Below, piece by piece: positions 46,999 to 60,300 of a stretch of 64,000 nt of DNA (within the stretch, counting starts at the first letter, position 1; each line of letters begins with the position of its first letter). The notes under the pieces are model-generated. The model was given only the letters and a program-made list of their open reading frames with translations, did not search any database and was not told the origin of the DNA. Source of the stretch: Hyalella azteca (taxonomy: Eukaryota; Arthropoda; Malacostraca; Amphipoda; Hyalellidae); NCBI RefSeq assembly GCF_000764305.2, contig NW_025947367.1, forward strand, positions 376,157 to 440,156, read 5' to 3'. The translations under genes were made by a program, and so were the position numbers.

Positions 46999-47795
46999 GT
47001 TGAAAATATATTTTCCAATTCTTAATTCGCTCATCGGCGGTTTAAACTAAAGTTCATCATAAAATTATAGCCCATGCATTATAATCCGTGAAAATTTATA
47101 ATCTAATTGCTCAGATCCCGCCATTACCTTAACATATCGTCATTACCCTAATAATATCATTACCCTAATACTATCATTATGCCATAATATCTCGTCATTA
47201 CCCTAATATCAAATATCTCGTTAAAATAGGAGGCCTCCAAACCGATATTCTACACAAAGGATAGGATTCCCATTTTACTTTCGTTTCCAATTATGTAAAA
47301 ACTATTTTGCAAATTGTAAATTAATTTATCTATTGTAACATCCGATTCCACTTTTTAGGCAAATCCTTTCCTATTCTCCTCTGAAGAATGAAATGCGATA
47401 TCCCGACACGATAAGTTTCATGGATACGCACTAGAACAGCCCCTACCACACATAGAAAACTTTACACATAAATATAGACTTTTCCTTCTTGAAAGAAAAA
47501 AAAAATACTTCCTTGAAGTAATCTATAATAAAGCAATCGAAAGTCACGTTATTCTTTCGCCGATTCAAACAGACCAATTCTGCGGCACAATGAACGACGA
47601 CGGATTAGGTGAATAGTCGAAAACTCGAATAATATTCTAGATTGAAGTATATTATTGACCGAAAGTAGTAGAACTCTCACCGGGTGCTTCATTAGGAGCC
47701 TAAATATTCATTTATGGATGTAGTACCATTAAGCTATAACAGGCACCATCACTGAGCCCTATTAATGATCACCGGTGATATACACAGACCGCCGA
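46999..47795. repeat. Dispersed repeat B, locus 2 (interrupted)
   Basis: The left part (46,999-47,074) resembles 42,412-42,480 and the right part (47,604-47,744) matches the continuation at locus 1. The two parts are separated here by about 530 bases that locus 1 lacks. The right end also carries about 31 extra bases (ACCATCACTGAGCCC...) before similarity resumes at TGATATA. Confidence 0.65.
47130..47215. repeat. Short degenerate repeat of CATTACCCTAATA
   Basis: About five variants of TCATTACCCTAATA(T/A) lie within the segment that separates the two halves of repeat B, locus 2. Confidence 0.5.
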
Positions 47796-47879
47796 GCTGT
47801 ATCAGAGCATCGGTTGTTAGCAGAAATTCCCTATGAGTAAAATGACTGGGAGAGCAAATGCGTTTGACTTCAATCGTGA

Positions 47880-48240
47880 ACTCGGGCCGGTCCAATTAAA
47901 TCCTCTCATTAAGCCAGCATATCGACTCGCCTAATTAGGTCGCCATATTGAAAGATCGATCGATGTCGGCAGCCCTCGCGCTCCAGCGAGCGTTGGTCTG
48001 ATCAACAGATCCAATCGCTCAGAACTGCGATGCCATCCATGATGATGGATCAGTCGAGTCATAAGAGATGCACTTTCAGGCCAAAAATCCCTGCCAAGGG
48101 GAATTAACTCGGAAAAATTACGCGATTAGCCTCGAGTGCCAACTTCAATCAATGGGCTCATCGGCTCGACAAACTGACATGTCGTCCAGAGGCACATGCA
48201 TCACTTAATTTGACGGCCGCACTCTCAGAGATAACGTATT
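47880..48240. promoter_or_regulatory. GC-richer intron island with TAAT-type sites, possible enhancer
   Basis: Non-repetitive and better balanced in composition than the flanks. It contains the palindromic homeodomain-type site CTAATTAG (47,931-47,938), CCAATTAAAT, CTCATTAAG and two ATCGATCGAT-like stretches. This is an inference from composition and motifs only. Confidence 0.25.
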
Positions 48241-50059
48241 AAAAAAAGTTGCTATTTAATGATAACTTGTTTAGCTACTTCATCAGGGGATTCAAGTTTA
48301 CTTTTTTTGTCATAATATTGCACCCAATACCTAAGTGCGAATAGGTGGAATTCTGCAATCTGGTATGTTTGCAAATTGAATGGTTCCGTAATCGCATGTT
48401 TACCTGTAATATGAAAACTAAACAACACTTGAAATGTCAGCAATCATGCTCAACACTTCATCAATGACTTTTAAATAAAGCCTTGAATTTATTAATAAAA
48501 TAATCTAGCAGCATGCAGCTATTAATTTATTCCGATACGTTGATCAGATTTGATGGCGTTACTGTTATTTACATCTTGGAGGTCGAAATTGAAATTATAT
48601 CATCGTTTATTTGCTCAATGTAATAAATATTTTACTTTATTAAAGTTTTTGTTATAATAAAATAAATAAAACGAGAACCAATTCATGTTTACTGATTACG
48701 CGTTATGAAAACATAATGATTTTTCAACCTGTCATTAAATGCCACATTAGTTTATGCAGTCACTTTAGTTGTCAGCTGTTATGACAGTCAACGGTTGTCA
48801 CATTAGCGAAAAGAATCTATAGACTAAATAGATTTCGATTTACAACAAACACATTAGCCATCACGTAATGGAGCTATGGAGCGTTAATGGAGCTGCATGA
48901 CCAGTACACTTGCGTGTGAGCCAACAAGTAATGGCGCTGTGAATGTCATGTCGATTGATAAAAAGATTGGCTGTCCGTTTCTTATGCAAAGCAGCGACAC
49001 GACAACATTAGACACTGACTTCATCCGATTCGGTTTATTTTATTTATTTAAATCGCGTAGTATCGAGGAAGCTAGAAAATAAAGTTTAAGACAGGAAGCT
49101 GTCGCGGTGATTTGTAGTGCAATCACGAGTCATTCAGTCGAAGTCACACGCGATAGTGTGACCGCTCGAGCTGAGGCAGAAGTGTCGGAGCGAGAAAGAT
49201 CTTCCTAATTTTGTAGGGCGAGATATCGAAAAAAAGCACAATGAAAACCTTCAAGCAGAGTTGGACATGATTCAATATCGATTGAAATTAAACCAGCGTG
49301 ATTTCATTGACCATGACTTTAATTTTAAAGAAATTCAACGATAGTTGTCTGAATTTATAATGAAATAAAATTTTCAAATTTAATCATAATAAATTACTCT
49401 ACAATTATTGGATGATTGCATGCATTTTAATATAAATTTTTGCAAGATAGATACAAAATTTAAATATCTCTGGCACTACTAAAGAATACCAGACATGCTT
49501 CATAAAGTAGCAGGCGTTTTACAAGCGACACTCCATTTAAGCAGGGGTCCCGAGGGCATAGACAGCGCAGGCCCTTCAGAGGCGGGCGGCGTATTACATC
49601 ATTTGGAAATGCGAATCATCGAGGAGCTCATAGCTTGCCTAATATGTTTATCCAATTAGGGAGCACATTACCCGCCCGCTCACCAGCCATGCAAGTAGGA
49701 AGCGGTCCGATCAATACCTAACAGAGCATAACAGCTCGCCTTCGGATGGCACTCTGGAGTTCGCTTGTGGCGCTCACGAACTGCCGCTGATAGCTGTACG
49801 GGGAGCAGCGCTAACATGCAGCGCAATATCAAAGAGTGCATCACGCACACTTCTGAGGTCGTCCACGTCAACGCGGCCATCAAACTGCAGTCGCGTTCAA
49901 AGATTCATCGATGAACTCTACGTTATTCATGAGGCGCCGTGATGGTCGTGTAGAACAAACGCAAGCTGTTCACAGTATTGATTCCCGTGCATGATCGGTT
50001 GAACACTTAGAGAGCCTTGGAGGAAGATAATGAAGTAGTGTGGAATATGTGTAGTTTCA
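48241..50059. other. Intron DNA, no gene recognised
   Basis: Short ORFs only. The GC-richer block at 49,540-49,930 is non-repetitive and could be regulatory. Confidence 0.4.
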
Positions 50060-50060
50060 T

Positions 50061-50079
50061 AGAGAGAGAGAGAGAGAGA
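50061..50079. repeat. AG dinucleotide microsatellite
   Basis: Nine AG units in a row. Confidence 0.95.
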
Positions 50080-51689
50080 CCTACTTTAATTCAATGAGAA
50101 TCGAGGCAATAGTCATAATTTTTTTGGATTTATATTATTTGCACTTTGTGAAGTTTAGGAATTTGGCCATTTCGACTAAAATAATTGCGAATTCTAATCA
50201 TTGATTAACTAGTATTTTTTAGATTTAGCATTAGTCAGATTATTCTTGACAGCGTTAGGAATCTCGTTTGAAATCAATCATGCCCAGTAATTTTTCTTCA
50301 GTTCTAATGAATCCTTATGTGAATGATCCGTTGTTACTGCCACTTCGACTTAACACGCCTCTTTACTAAGAAGCAAGGAATAGAGAAAAGCATAATGCAA
50401 TAGTTTTCAAATTAGAATATACTGAACACAAGAAAATCGCGTATATATTTTAAGTTTAACCGTAAAGAAACATTCATTATTTGAGTTGAGAACAGAGTTT
50501 CGTCAATAAAAATGCTGCATAAAACGTTCAGAGCAACGTTCAATGTCATTAAATAGAAATAATTTGCCGTGAGTCTATTGAGCTGCGACGCTCAGTCCCC
50601 TTTACATTGGAAGTCAGAGTTGCCTGCCTGTCAGGACTTTTATTGTGGCGAGGAGCTGTAAAGCTCTAATTGTGGCTTGGCTAGAGTCTCTCTATCGCGT
50701 ATCGATTATAAGCCATTAGCGGACTACGAGAACAGGGCTGTGACGGCTTATCGTTGCGACTTTATTAAGCGATCTCGAGACAGGTCGCGTACAGGGGATG
50801 GATCCATTAAGGTGCTCAGACTCCAGCTCTTGCAGCTCCCCAAACATTACTCACGCCATTCGTCAAGCTTCTCGGATCAATTAAGCGGCCCTGACCGTTC
50901 ACAAGTGTAGCTCATTTTTGCTTTTAATAATCGATTCAAGGACTCAATATTGAAGCAGCGGCGACAGAAAAAGCGGCTCGGCTAGCTGCCACTTCGCAAG
51001 CTCATGAATGCGTGAGAGGCTTTACCTGGGATTAAATGTGATGTAATTGGATCGCAAAAGTAAGTACGGCAACGCTTGAGATCGAGTGTCTATTGTTTCG
51101 AAAATACTGTGAAGTTTATTGAAGAGAACCTACGATACGACAATGAACAGGAAAAAAATTTTGAACGTTATTCGATAATGTTAGTAAAGAATGGTAGCAA
51201 GTGTACAAGATGATGATGTTCTAAATGAAGATTAAAAACCGCGAAAAAGTATCACAATATGATGAAAATATGATTATCACATTGCAAATTTAATACGCAC
51301 GACAGAATAAAAGTACTACGTTTGCATGAATTGATCAAAAGACCACAACAAAATTTCGGTAGCTTCCTAGACTATCAGATTGAAAGAGCGACAGACAACC
51401 GAGGCATATGTAGGGTAGATAAAAGAAAAAATTATTAATGAAATTAATTTCCCAAGCAATAGACCAGAAAACAGAAGAACAGAGGAAAGTGAAAGCACGA
51501 GGAAGCACGAGAAGGAGATGGAACGGACCGGAGGAAAGGAGGACAAAGAGGAGCTGTGGACAGGCTGGACGAGGCTGTCCGTCCATACAAGGCAATTAAG
51601 AAGTGCCTGGTGATAAGCTACGACGCCGCATTAAAGAAGCGGTCCAGCCACAAATACAAGGCTGTGTAGGGCAGCTGTGTTCTGTGTGT
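50080..51689. other. Intron DNA, no gene recognised
   Basis: AT-rich with a GC-richer block at about 50,570-51,060. The + strand ORF inside it (50,677-50,910) starts at TTG and has no recognisable domain. A purine-rich stretch lies at about 51,470-51,560. Confidence 0.4.
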
Positions 51690-51905
51690 GTGGTGTGCTT
51701 AGCGTGTACTGTGCGGTGTACTCAGCACGTGATGTGTAGTATGCTTTTATAGTGTTTAATGTGTAGTATGCTACGTGTGATGTGTAGTATGCTACGTGTG
51801 TTATGTGTAGTATGCTAAGCATGTCACGTGCAATATGTTTAATGCGTGACGTCCAGTGAGCTAATTGTGTTATAAGTTATATGCTAATCGAGTGATGTGT
51901 GTCAT
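51690..51905. repeat. Degenerate repeat of GTGTAGTATGCTACGTGTGA
   Basis: Variants of ATGTGTAGTATGCTACGTGT recur about every 20-24 bases, clearest at 51,735-51,825, with weaker flanking copies. Confidence 0.6.
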
Positions 51906-52347
51906 GGATAAAATGTTCAACATATGCTGTGTTGTTCTAATTGTTTGATGAGTGGTGTAACCAGCATATGATGTATGAGAGAGCTGTGAACTTTTCTCTG
52001 GGATCGAGTCTGTGTGATATGTAAACAGAATGCGGTTGAGCTCATTTCTTTTGCCTGATCTTTGCAATACAATCGTTCTGTACAAGGCGATGCAAGGCAA
52101 AATGCTGAAAGTCACGAAATGCAGTGGAGGTTTGAAAATTACGAAATAATACATGCAAAAGCGGAAGCTTCAGTAGAGAGAGAAATTCAAATAAATGAAG
52201 CAATAGAAAGCATGGAAGTTATATGAAGACTAGCACGAGCGAGTTGATCTGCAAGGGAAGAGTGGAGCACTTAAGCTGAGAGAGGAAGAGAGGGAAGGGA
52301 GTGAGGGATCTACAGGATGAGATTATAAGTCTCTTATGAAGGGGAGA
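51906..52347. other. Intron DNA, no gene recognised
   Basis: A 94-residue minus-strand ORF (51,870-52,154) overlaps the repeat edge. No domain seen. Confidence 0.4.
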
Positions 52348-52364
52348 CCAGCAGCAGCAGCAGC
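52348..52364. repeat. CAG trinucleotide microsatellite
   Basis: Five CAG-type units in a row on the + strand, CTG on the homeobox transcript strand. Confidence 0.85.
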
Positions 52365-52508
52365 GACATCGAAGATAATCTTAGGTCAATAATCCCCCTC
52401 ACTCGGCCAGCCTCGCTTGTACTTCTGGAGCCGAGGACTGCATACTCGAGGCAAGTGAGCGATCATACCTAGTTCCTTCGTTTATAAATACAATCAAATT
52501 AAAAAGAA

Positions 52509-52645
52509 TATAACTCAGTACTCACTGCAGTGAGTGACAGAGAGCGCATTTTCTAGTCGATGAAAAGATGAAGTCACGGACGGACAGACGGACATGGCGA
52601 GCACAATAGTGCATTTTTTCCATAAATGAGAAAATGCGCTAAAAA
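52509..52645 (+). mobile_element. Dispersed short element, copy 3
   Basis: Same orientation and landmarks as copy 2: TATAACTCAGTACTCACTGC, the palindrome at 52,520-52,535, GCGCATTTTCT (52,544-52,554), a short GACGGACA tract, ATGGCGAGCACAATAGTGCA, and AGAAAATGCGC (52,629-52,639). The last is the exact inverse of GCGCATTTTCT, giving 11-base inverted arms. Ends in AAAAA. No coding capacity. Confidence 0.8.
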
Positions 52646-54149
52646 TTAATTGTGATTACAGAATGGAGCGTCAGAGTAACATTCTTTAATTGTGACAAAT
52701 TCTTGAACAAAGACTCGTTATTATACAATTGACAGCTGCTGCATTCAATAAATCTGTTTCAGATCCTACTGCCGTTATAGCGTTGTAGACATTCGACCAC
52801 ACATCAAAGATCAAAATAATTGCCATTATCGAATTGCTGGTTCAGGAGACAGCGTCAGCAACGTTACTCTCATGACCGGTGTTTATTACTGCATCCTGAT
52901 GAGAAGTTACATCCATCGCTGGCAGTGAGCATAAAATATAAATTTCGATTTCATGGCTAGGTCAAATAAGAATTCTATGGCTGATTTACATCATTGCTAG
53001 CACATTTTAGGACTCCAAACTCAGATTTATTTCCTTAAATAATTTAAACTGAGGGAAGAAAGCCCACCTCAAGAATTTCATTTTGCTCGATGTTCGTGGG
53101 GATGAAAAATATTGTTGCGTCTACAATGATTAGTTCAAGTCCCAGGCGATCTAGTTTGCCGAAATTTTATCAATTTACAGTTTATGTTGCTCCACTTTCA
53201 TAATATCGGTGGGATGAAGAAAATTATAAAGGTCAATAAAGAATAGACCCTAGGATAGACCGCCGAAGACAGCTAAGCTGAAGAGCAACAGCTTGATGCC
53301 AGCTAGGGAGCGTTCCCGACTCTCAATCGAAAAAGAGCCAACTCAATTTGTCGGTCGTGGTAGCCGTTTCTTTCCCAATTGAATCCCTTATTGTCTGTAG
53401 AAATTAGTGATGAATCCTCCTTTCAGATTACAACGTATCTGAATCATAAAATTTTCATTTCATAAAATTCAAATTCTCGCTGTTTTTTTTTTTTTTTATT
53501 GCATTTAGGTCATAGAAGATGAAAATCTGAGCGGCACAAAATAAAAAACTCGTACGAAAAAGTCATAACACGAACGCTGAAAAAGGATTTTTTAGAAAGA
53601 TTGCCAACTTTGGAAGACTGCTTTTATGAGCATCAATTCTTTGTAGTGTTGAGAGGAACAGAAGGAGTGTATTTCGAGACAAAACATGTTAAGAGAACCT
53701 CACGAGGCAAGCAGCGATATCAACTATTACGGAGCTGCCATCACCAACGCTTATGAATTAGAGATTATTAAAGCTAGGAGCCTCTTCTTTACAGAGCTTT
53801 AGAACGGTTGAGTGCCGAAGTAAAAGAAGTAAAAGAAAACCCATTCAAGGAAAAGTAGAATTAACAAAGATAATATTAACCAACATTTTTTGCGATTAGA
53901 TGCAGCTGTTGTGAAGTCGGCACACAGTAGCACGCGTAGAGGTAACATAATATTTTTTAATTAATATGAATGCGGATTTTATCGTAAGCTTTGTCCGGCT
54001 AATTCTTATAAGTCACTCCCAATTAATAACACGAATTTTAAAAAGAAAACAGTCGCATTCCAGCTAATAATGCACAAATAATAGCATTTAAGACTCGCAC
54101 ACACTTACTGCGATGAGCCTGATGCCAATACGGTGCACATATCATACGC
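52646..54149. other. Intron DNA, no gene recognised
   Basis: AT-rich. A T run of about 16 bases lies at 53,482-53,497. No gene or RNA supported. Confidence 0.45.
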
Positions 54150-54310
54150 ATTCATATAATACAGCCGTTTTATTCTCAGTACGTAACAGTATCATTCACA
54201 TTATAGCAGTATGATTACCAATACGTACTAGTATTGTTCAGTATGTATGGTAGTATGGTTTACAGTACGTAGCAGTATGGTTCACAGCATATATGGCAGT
54301 ATGACACGAG
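54150..54310. repeat. Degenerate repeat of CAGTATGGTTCACAGTACGTAG
   Basis: About five or six variants of (A)GTATGGTTCACAGTACGTAG occur at 25-30-base spacing. Confidence 0.55.
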
Positions 54311-57300
54311 TATATGTCGATATAACATATATATGCCTCTGACCCAATGGTCTAAACACATGGGCCTTCAGACGCTCTCATTACTCATGGTAATTGGCAC
54401 TATTTTCTATGCAAACTCAGAACGTAGGTCTTCAAATTACACTCTACATTTAAGCTAAATTACTGACTGGCAATGGACCATCCTGAGGCAAGCTAGCTTC
54501 GTTTGAGGCTCAGGTATCCCACAGCCGTTCGATCATGCGTGTCCAGCCTGATCTTCATCCTTCTATTTTGAACGTCATCCTCCAGCGTGGAGTTATATTT
54601 TTTGTTTATTAAGACCTATAGCGTATACAGTTACTAACTCGTCTTTTAAAAATAAGATTCCATGCTTATGTTGGAGATGAAATTTTTGATTAATGGAAGC
54701 TTTTGTTTTAAAATTTCGGGATTGAAATTATAATTGTAGCAATGAACTCAACTCAACATGCACAAAGAACATTAATTGCGAATAGGTGTATAGATTATGA
54801 TAATGGAGATCTTCATTCATACCGATGGTCAGTTCAAATATTATTCTTCGATTATTGTTAATTAAATATTACATGAAATCTTTTGAAATGTAAAAAGATA
54901 CAAGATGCAAAATACAATTATAAGTAAATGTGCGAAGCAAAATAGAGTGGTCTGAAATGCAGGTATAAAATCTGATGAGAGCGCGATTACAAGTCAAAAA
55001 ATTTGATTTAATTTCTCGATGATGTTGGCTTGGACGCGTGATAGAGCACTATCAATCAAAGCTAAGGTATTACGCCGCAATTGTTCTCCCTCATCCTTCA
55101 TCATGAAACGAAAGCCATTGCTTACTTGTCAGTGTTTCTTGCATGAAAATTTCTTCTTCTCCAGTTGGACGCTAAAGAGACCAATAATTTTTCGATGGCA
55201 ATTCAATTGCATTCGAATTCAAGTTGAAGGATTTGTTATCGATATGTGATTGTAAAGAGATAGTGGTTCGTATGGAGCTGGTCCTATGAATATGAGATGC
55301 AATAGTTAAACAATGAGTAGTTGCATTGAGTAATTGCAATAGTTTGTGCATTTGTAATGTGTCGAGATGAGGCCATCACATGAAATTGAGAGCCCCGCTG
55401 CAGAAAATGGCCTCATACATAAACAGGAGCTGCACTGACAGGTTAATTAGTGACTGAGTTCCGTTAGAGGCTGAGAGACTGTGTTTTTAAGTTATCATAG
55501 ATTATGTGGGCATATTCGGTGCTCTTTTTCACGATGTCTCTTCTAATAATTTAATTAACAAAGTCTTAGAGGAATGTATGGTCAGTTTAGTAAATCCTTC
55601 TTACGGCTTCGTAATCAAGTCCTGCCGGAATATAAGGTTAAGAAATAACAAGACGACGTCAAGGCATGATCCTTCATCTATGTTTCCTGCTTGAAAGTCA
55701 AAATTGTTTTACGGGATTCAACTTATTCGCACCATCGACAAGTCATTATTCATTGACTACTTAGCGAGAAACGAATTTTGTTTTTTAACTTTAATGAATA
55801 ATAAGACTTATGAAATTAGTGTATTAAACCAAATTTATATAGTCTCAATCTCAACATCACGGCACCTCTAAATGCTTCGGTTTAACAGATGAAAAATATC
55901 ACAGTAGCCCGACTGCAATACCTACCCACAAGAAATACTTTAAGGAGCGATCTGAGCTGATGACTGTGAAAAAAGCCTTCAGATTCAGCCGCAACAGATC
56001 CCTCAGACGCTGTGTACGCTCGTGTCAAGAGCGCGATTGAAACCGTACTCGAAGTGCCGTAGAAAAAGCGCCCGACTTGCGAGACTCGTATATAAGAAGC
56101 AGGCACACAGCGTTGCGTGTTGCTCAGCACTCATCAGTGGCTGTCAAGAGCCGCTCTGTGTTGGGATAGTGTCTATGCTGGGACGCGGACGACAACCTGA
56201 TGCATCATCGAAAAAACTAGGGCCATCTACGCATGCGTAACTCGGAAATACTGACGCGCAGAACAACTTCTGTGAAGGCGCACTTCACTTTAATTTTAAG
56301 TACATATTATTAAATTTAAGTGCTGTATCAATTGGGTGCAACATGATAATAAGAGATTCTGTTTCTGAGAAGGCTACAACGTCCGAACAAAAGAGGATAG
56401 AGAGACAGGTGATGCAATAAAGCTATACATGTCTCATACACATTTCCCGACTCACAGTAAGTGCAGCGGCAAATTTCATTTTATTTATTTTAATGCAGGT
56501 AATTTAAGACTGATTTACATCTACGTGGAGTAATAAGAACGCGTCAACGTCATACTTGCACGCTGCAAATGGTTCCGAACTTTTGTTTTCACTTGTGAAT
56601 TAGTTGAAGAACTGCCCAATAAGTCAAGGTGTGCACTGCATTGAAATTGCGCCTGACAAACATGAACAAAGCACTTCTTCGCGTGACGAAGGGCAGGATT
56701 CACTATAGGCAACACACAGCCAATTGACATTGGAAAATTAAACACCCTACGAAAAATAACGGGTAGATCATTTCCATTGGAAGCATTCACTTAATTAAGG
56801 TGGGTTTATGTAATTGTGCATCACGAACTTGCTCTTGTTCAGTTTGGCGCCATTGCCAACAACGCCGAGTTATAATTATGACACAGGTAACGAATTAAAG
56901 GTTAGCTGGTAGCGTCGTATAACTCAGGCACCACTTGAGCAGTTCACATCCTATGAACAATAATGGCATCAGCAGAGTTGATGCGTGAGTAACACGTTGA
57001 AAGCTATCAGTAAATACCAGCCTGAGGCGTTCATCATGCGTGATGAGTCAAGAGGCTTCAACCCTGTCTTATAAAAGAACCTCTTTGCACTTGGCTTCCT
57101 TAAAAGAGAACTCTGTGCAAACACATCGGAAGCAAAATCTAAAAATATCTTTAATGGGTACTTGTGGGTCTCGGAATGGCCTATTTTATGAGCCCATTAA
57201 TTGCCCTGGGATAATGTGCAGGGCCTGACTTGCTCAAAACCTCAGCTGCGCGCCATCTCAACTTCTGAACGCCCAACGCCGGCCTTATAAAGTATAGTGG

Positions 57301-60300
57301 AAGAGCTATGTAAAGGTTCAAGTTAAAACCTGTCAACACGTTGAAATTACGCATCTTCAACAACGACAATAAAGCAACACGTCCTCATAATATACTGCGG
57401 GACCTCGATCTCGACGATTGAATCTCATCTGTATTATTACCTGAAAAATAAATTTCAGTGAAAATCTTGAAACAATAATGAAGATCGTCTCAAATAAAAG
57501 AAAATCTATACCTGATATGTGCCCTTAAAATAATGCCATACAAAAATCCTACTGAATTTTTAAAAATATAAACCTGAAGCCCTGAGCGTCGCAATACAAG
57601 TAGAACCGGAAAATAATCTTGTTTTGGCAAAGCTCGCAAACCTGGGTCATAAAATTTGCCTTGATAAGTTTGAGACAAGTTCATGTAAAGCTAAACTAGG
57701 GGGCGTTGAGTCACATATAAAGTAGGTACTTCGTGAGTGAGGCGAGTCCTAGGCACTCCTAAGCAGAGCGATCATAAGAAACACAAACGGCGATCTTTTA
57801 AATCTCGGCCGAGTAATCAAATGGCCCATAAAGGACGCGCAAGGAGCGATAAACGCTACAGTGATAGTTGCTCAGTCACTTCCACGGCTCAGAGCCTTAA
57901 GACCAACAGGTCTCGTTAAGCGCCCAAGAATCGCTCTTAAAGAAATACAATAATGAAGTTAGTGTCAGGTCTGTCTATAGAAATGCGTGTCGCTAGTTTC
58001 GCGAGCCACAGGGCTAGTAGTGCACGAATTACTGCGCACTTCGGAGCAACTAAAGTCGCGCCAGAAGATTTCTTTGACATTGGCTGTAAGAACTCAGACG
58101 GGTATACACTTTTAGGTTGCCTTTAGCAACTCAATTAAAGGTAGTCAAGGAACCAAAGTGGCGTTCAGAGACTCAAAACAAAGCCTAGTATGACCACTCG
58201 AGTCTTAAGTCACCTTTTAAAGGTAATTAAAAGAATTTGGTGCCCTCACACGGGCTTATTTAGAAGACAGTCGGCGTCAGAGGTGGTCTAGGTTTCGTTA
58301 CATTCTCCACGGGAACATGAAGCGGCATGCACAATTTATGTAATGTTAAGCATCACGCCGTTCTGTACAATTTTCAGCAACTCCGCAAATAATTAAAATG
58401 TTTTTTAGTTACGAGGAAATAGCTTTCTTACTACCACATATAGGAGCATATTTTGTGCTACTGAACCAAATTTTAATGTGCGATTTGGGTTGATGAAAAT
58501 TTACATTACATTATTAAACGTCATTAAAGATTTGTGAAAATAATCTTTATGAGTTACACTTTAACGACGACTACGAGTATTTTGAGAGGAGGTTCTTAAG
58601 GCGGTAAATGAACGGGTTTGTTGCTTATAAGATAACAGGACCTTTTGCGTTTCGAAGTAGCCACAAGAGACACAAGATTCATGTAGCAGGTTGAGAAAGT
58701 TAGAATGGCAAGCATGGCAGCAATGTTCACATCGATGAATCCCGTGAGATTCTTCGATTATTGAGTGTATTGTATTATTTAGTTTGCACTAAGTAATAAT
58801 ATCCAAAGCTAAAATTTCCAAACCATTGGTGAACTCCTCTCATAAAATTAACTTGTTCTCGCCGTAATGGTGGTGTCAGGTATATGAGTACACGCAGCTA
58901 TCTCATCACATTCGTATCACACATACGCATAAAGCACACATAACATTAATGCTTATTGCTGTGACCGCATGCACTCGTGCATCAGACGTGCACGCCGGCT
59001 GCGTGCAGCGAGCGTGGCTTTGATAAGAAGATAGGCAAATTAGGGGCGGATTAAAGCAGGCAGCAGGAAGTGCTCGCATTACAGACCATTAGCCGAGGCT
59101 CTTGCCGCAGTGTTTGACAGCTCCAGCGTCCCAACCTAACCTATTTTCCGAGGAATCTTCAATGAAATTTTCGCATCATTTTCTCGCAAGCACCCCAGAT
59201 TCATTCAGGACACGTTAGAAAATTTAAAATGATCATCTAATGTACATTGTGACTTCGAAAGAAAAAACTTGTGTTCATCTGGGGTTGTGCCGCAGTCCTT
59301 GCAGTTTTTTTGCAGACAGTCCAATATTTCCCTTCCAGACTATATGCTTCATCTGTGACTCCACTAATTCAAGTTGCTTCCAACTTAAGAAGTCAGTTTG
59401 GAAATTCGGCTCTCCATTTGGCGGTCATGAGTTTCAGTTCCCAACACGAGCATGGGCAATCGATTAGAATGAGCAACAAGATAATTCAATTTTTTTTATT
59501 AATTCGAAATTTCTCAGAAATGAAGAAATAACAGTTTGAAGCCCGAAAAATGCCGTAAGAGATAGTACATCAATGCACAGGCAAATTTCCTCGATGAGAT
59601 CCAACGTCGTCATTATGAGTTAAATGGATGCTGGTATTAAATATGTCCAATTTGCATTGGATAAAGAAGTTGATGAAAGGGGCGAATAGACACTCCAGAC
59701 ACTGCAAGCAAAAATTATTTCAAACCAGTCGGCGCAAGTATCCTATAACCTCATTTTTCGCACATTGAAAAAACCGCAGAAGCCTACAACAAAAAGCCGG
59801 CATTTCTCAGTGAATTGACGTACACATTATATTGGTGCTGTATATATAACGGCGGACTCAACTGGTCGCAATACGAATCGAAGCAGTAAAAAACAACGAT
59901 TTAATTAAGCCACTTGAGTAAAGCACGTAGTAAGTATTTCGATGGGACTTAAGTAACGTCTCTAAATAATGTGAGCGATAGACAAAGGATATGTTGAGGA
60001 GCGGTTACAGCGATCCACGATCAAAGGGAGTTCTTTGATGGCCTTTAAGGCATCCATGGCTGTATGCACATTAACTGCACTAAAACCATGGGTATGTGCA
60101 TTAAAGTATCGCGAACGATGTCATAAACACAGCGAGGTGGCGCAAGAAAGCCGGAAGAGCAGCGTTAAAATGTTCGATTGTGAGAGCAGCTCCCGGTTGC
60201 GCATACACCATAAAAAATATGAACAGGCCACCGGCGCCATTTTGATGGCCACAGATTATGCGGCGAAGATTATCTTCGTGAATTAGATATTTTTTATGTA

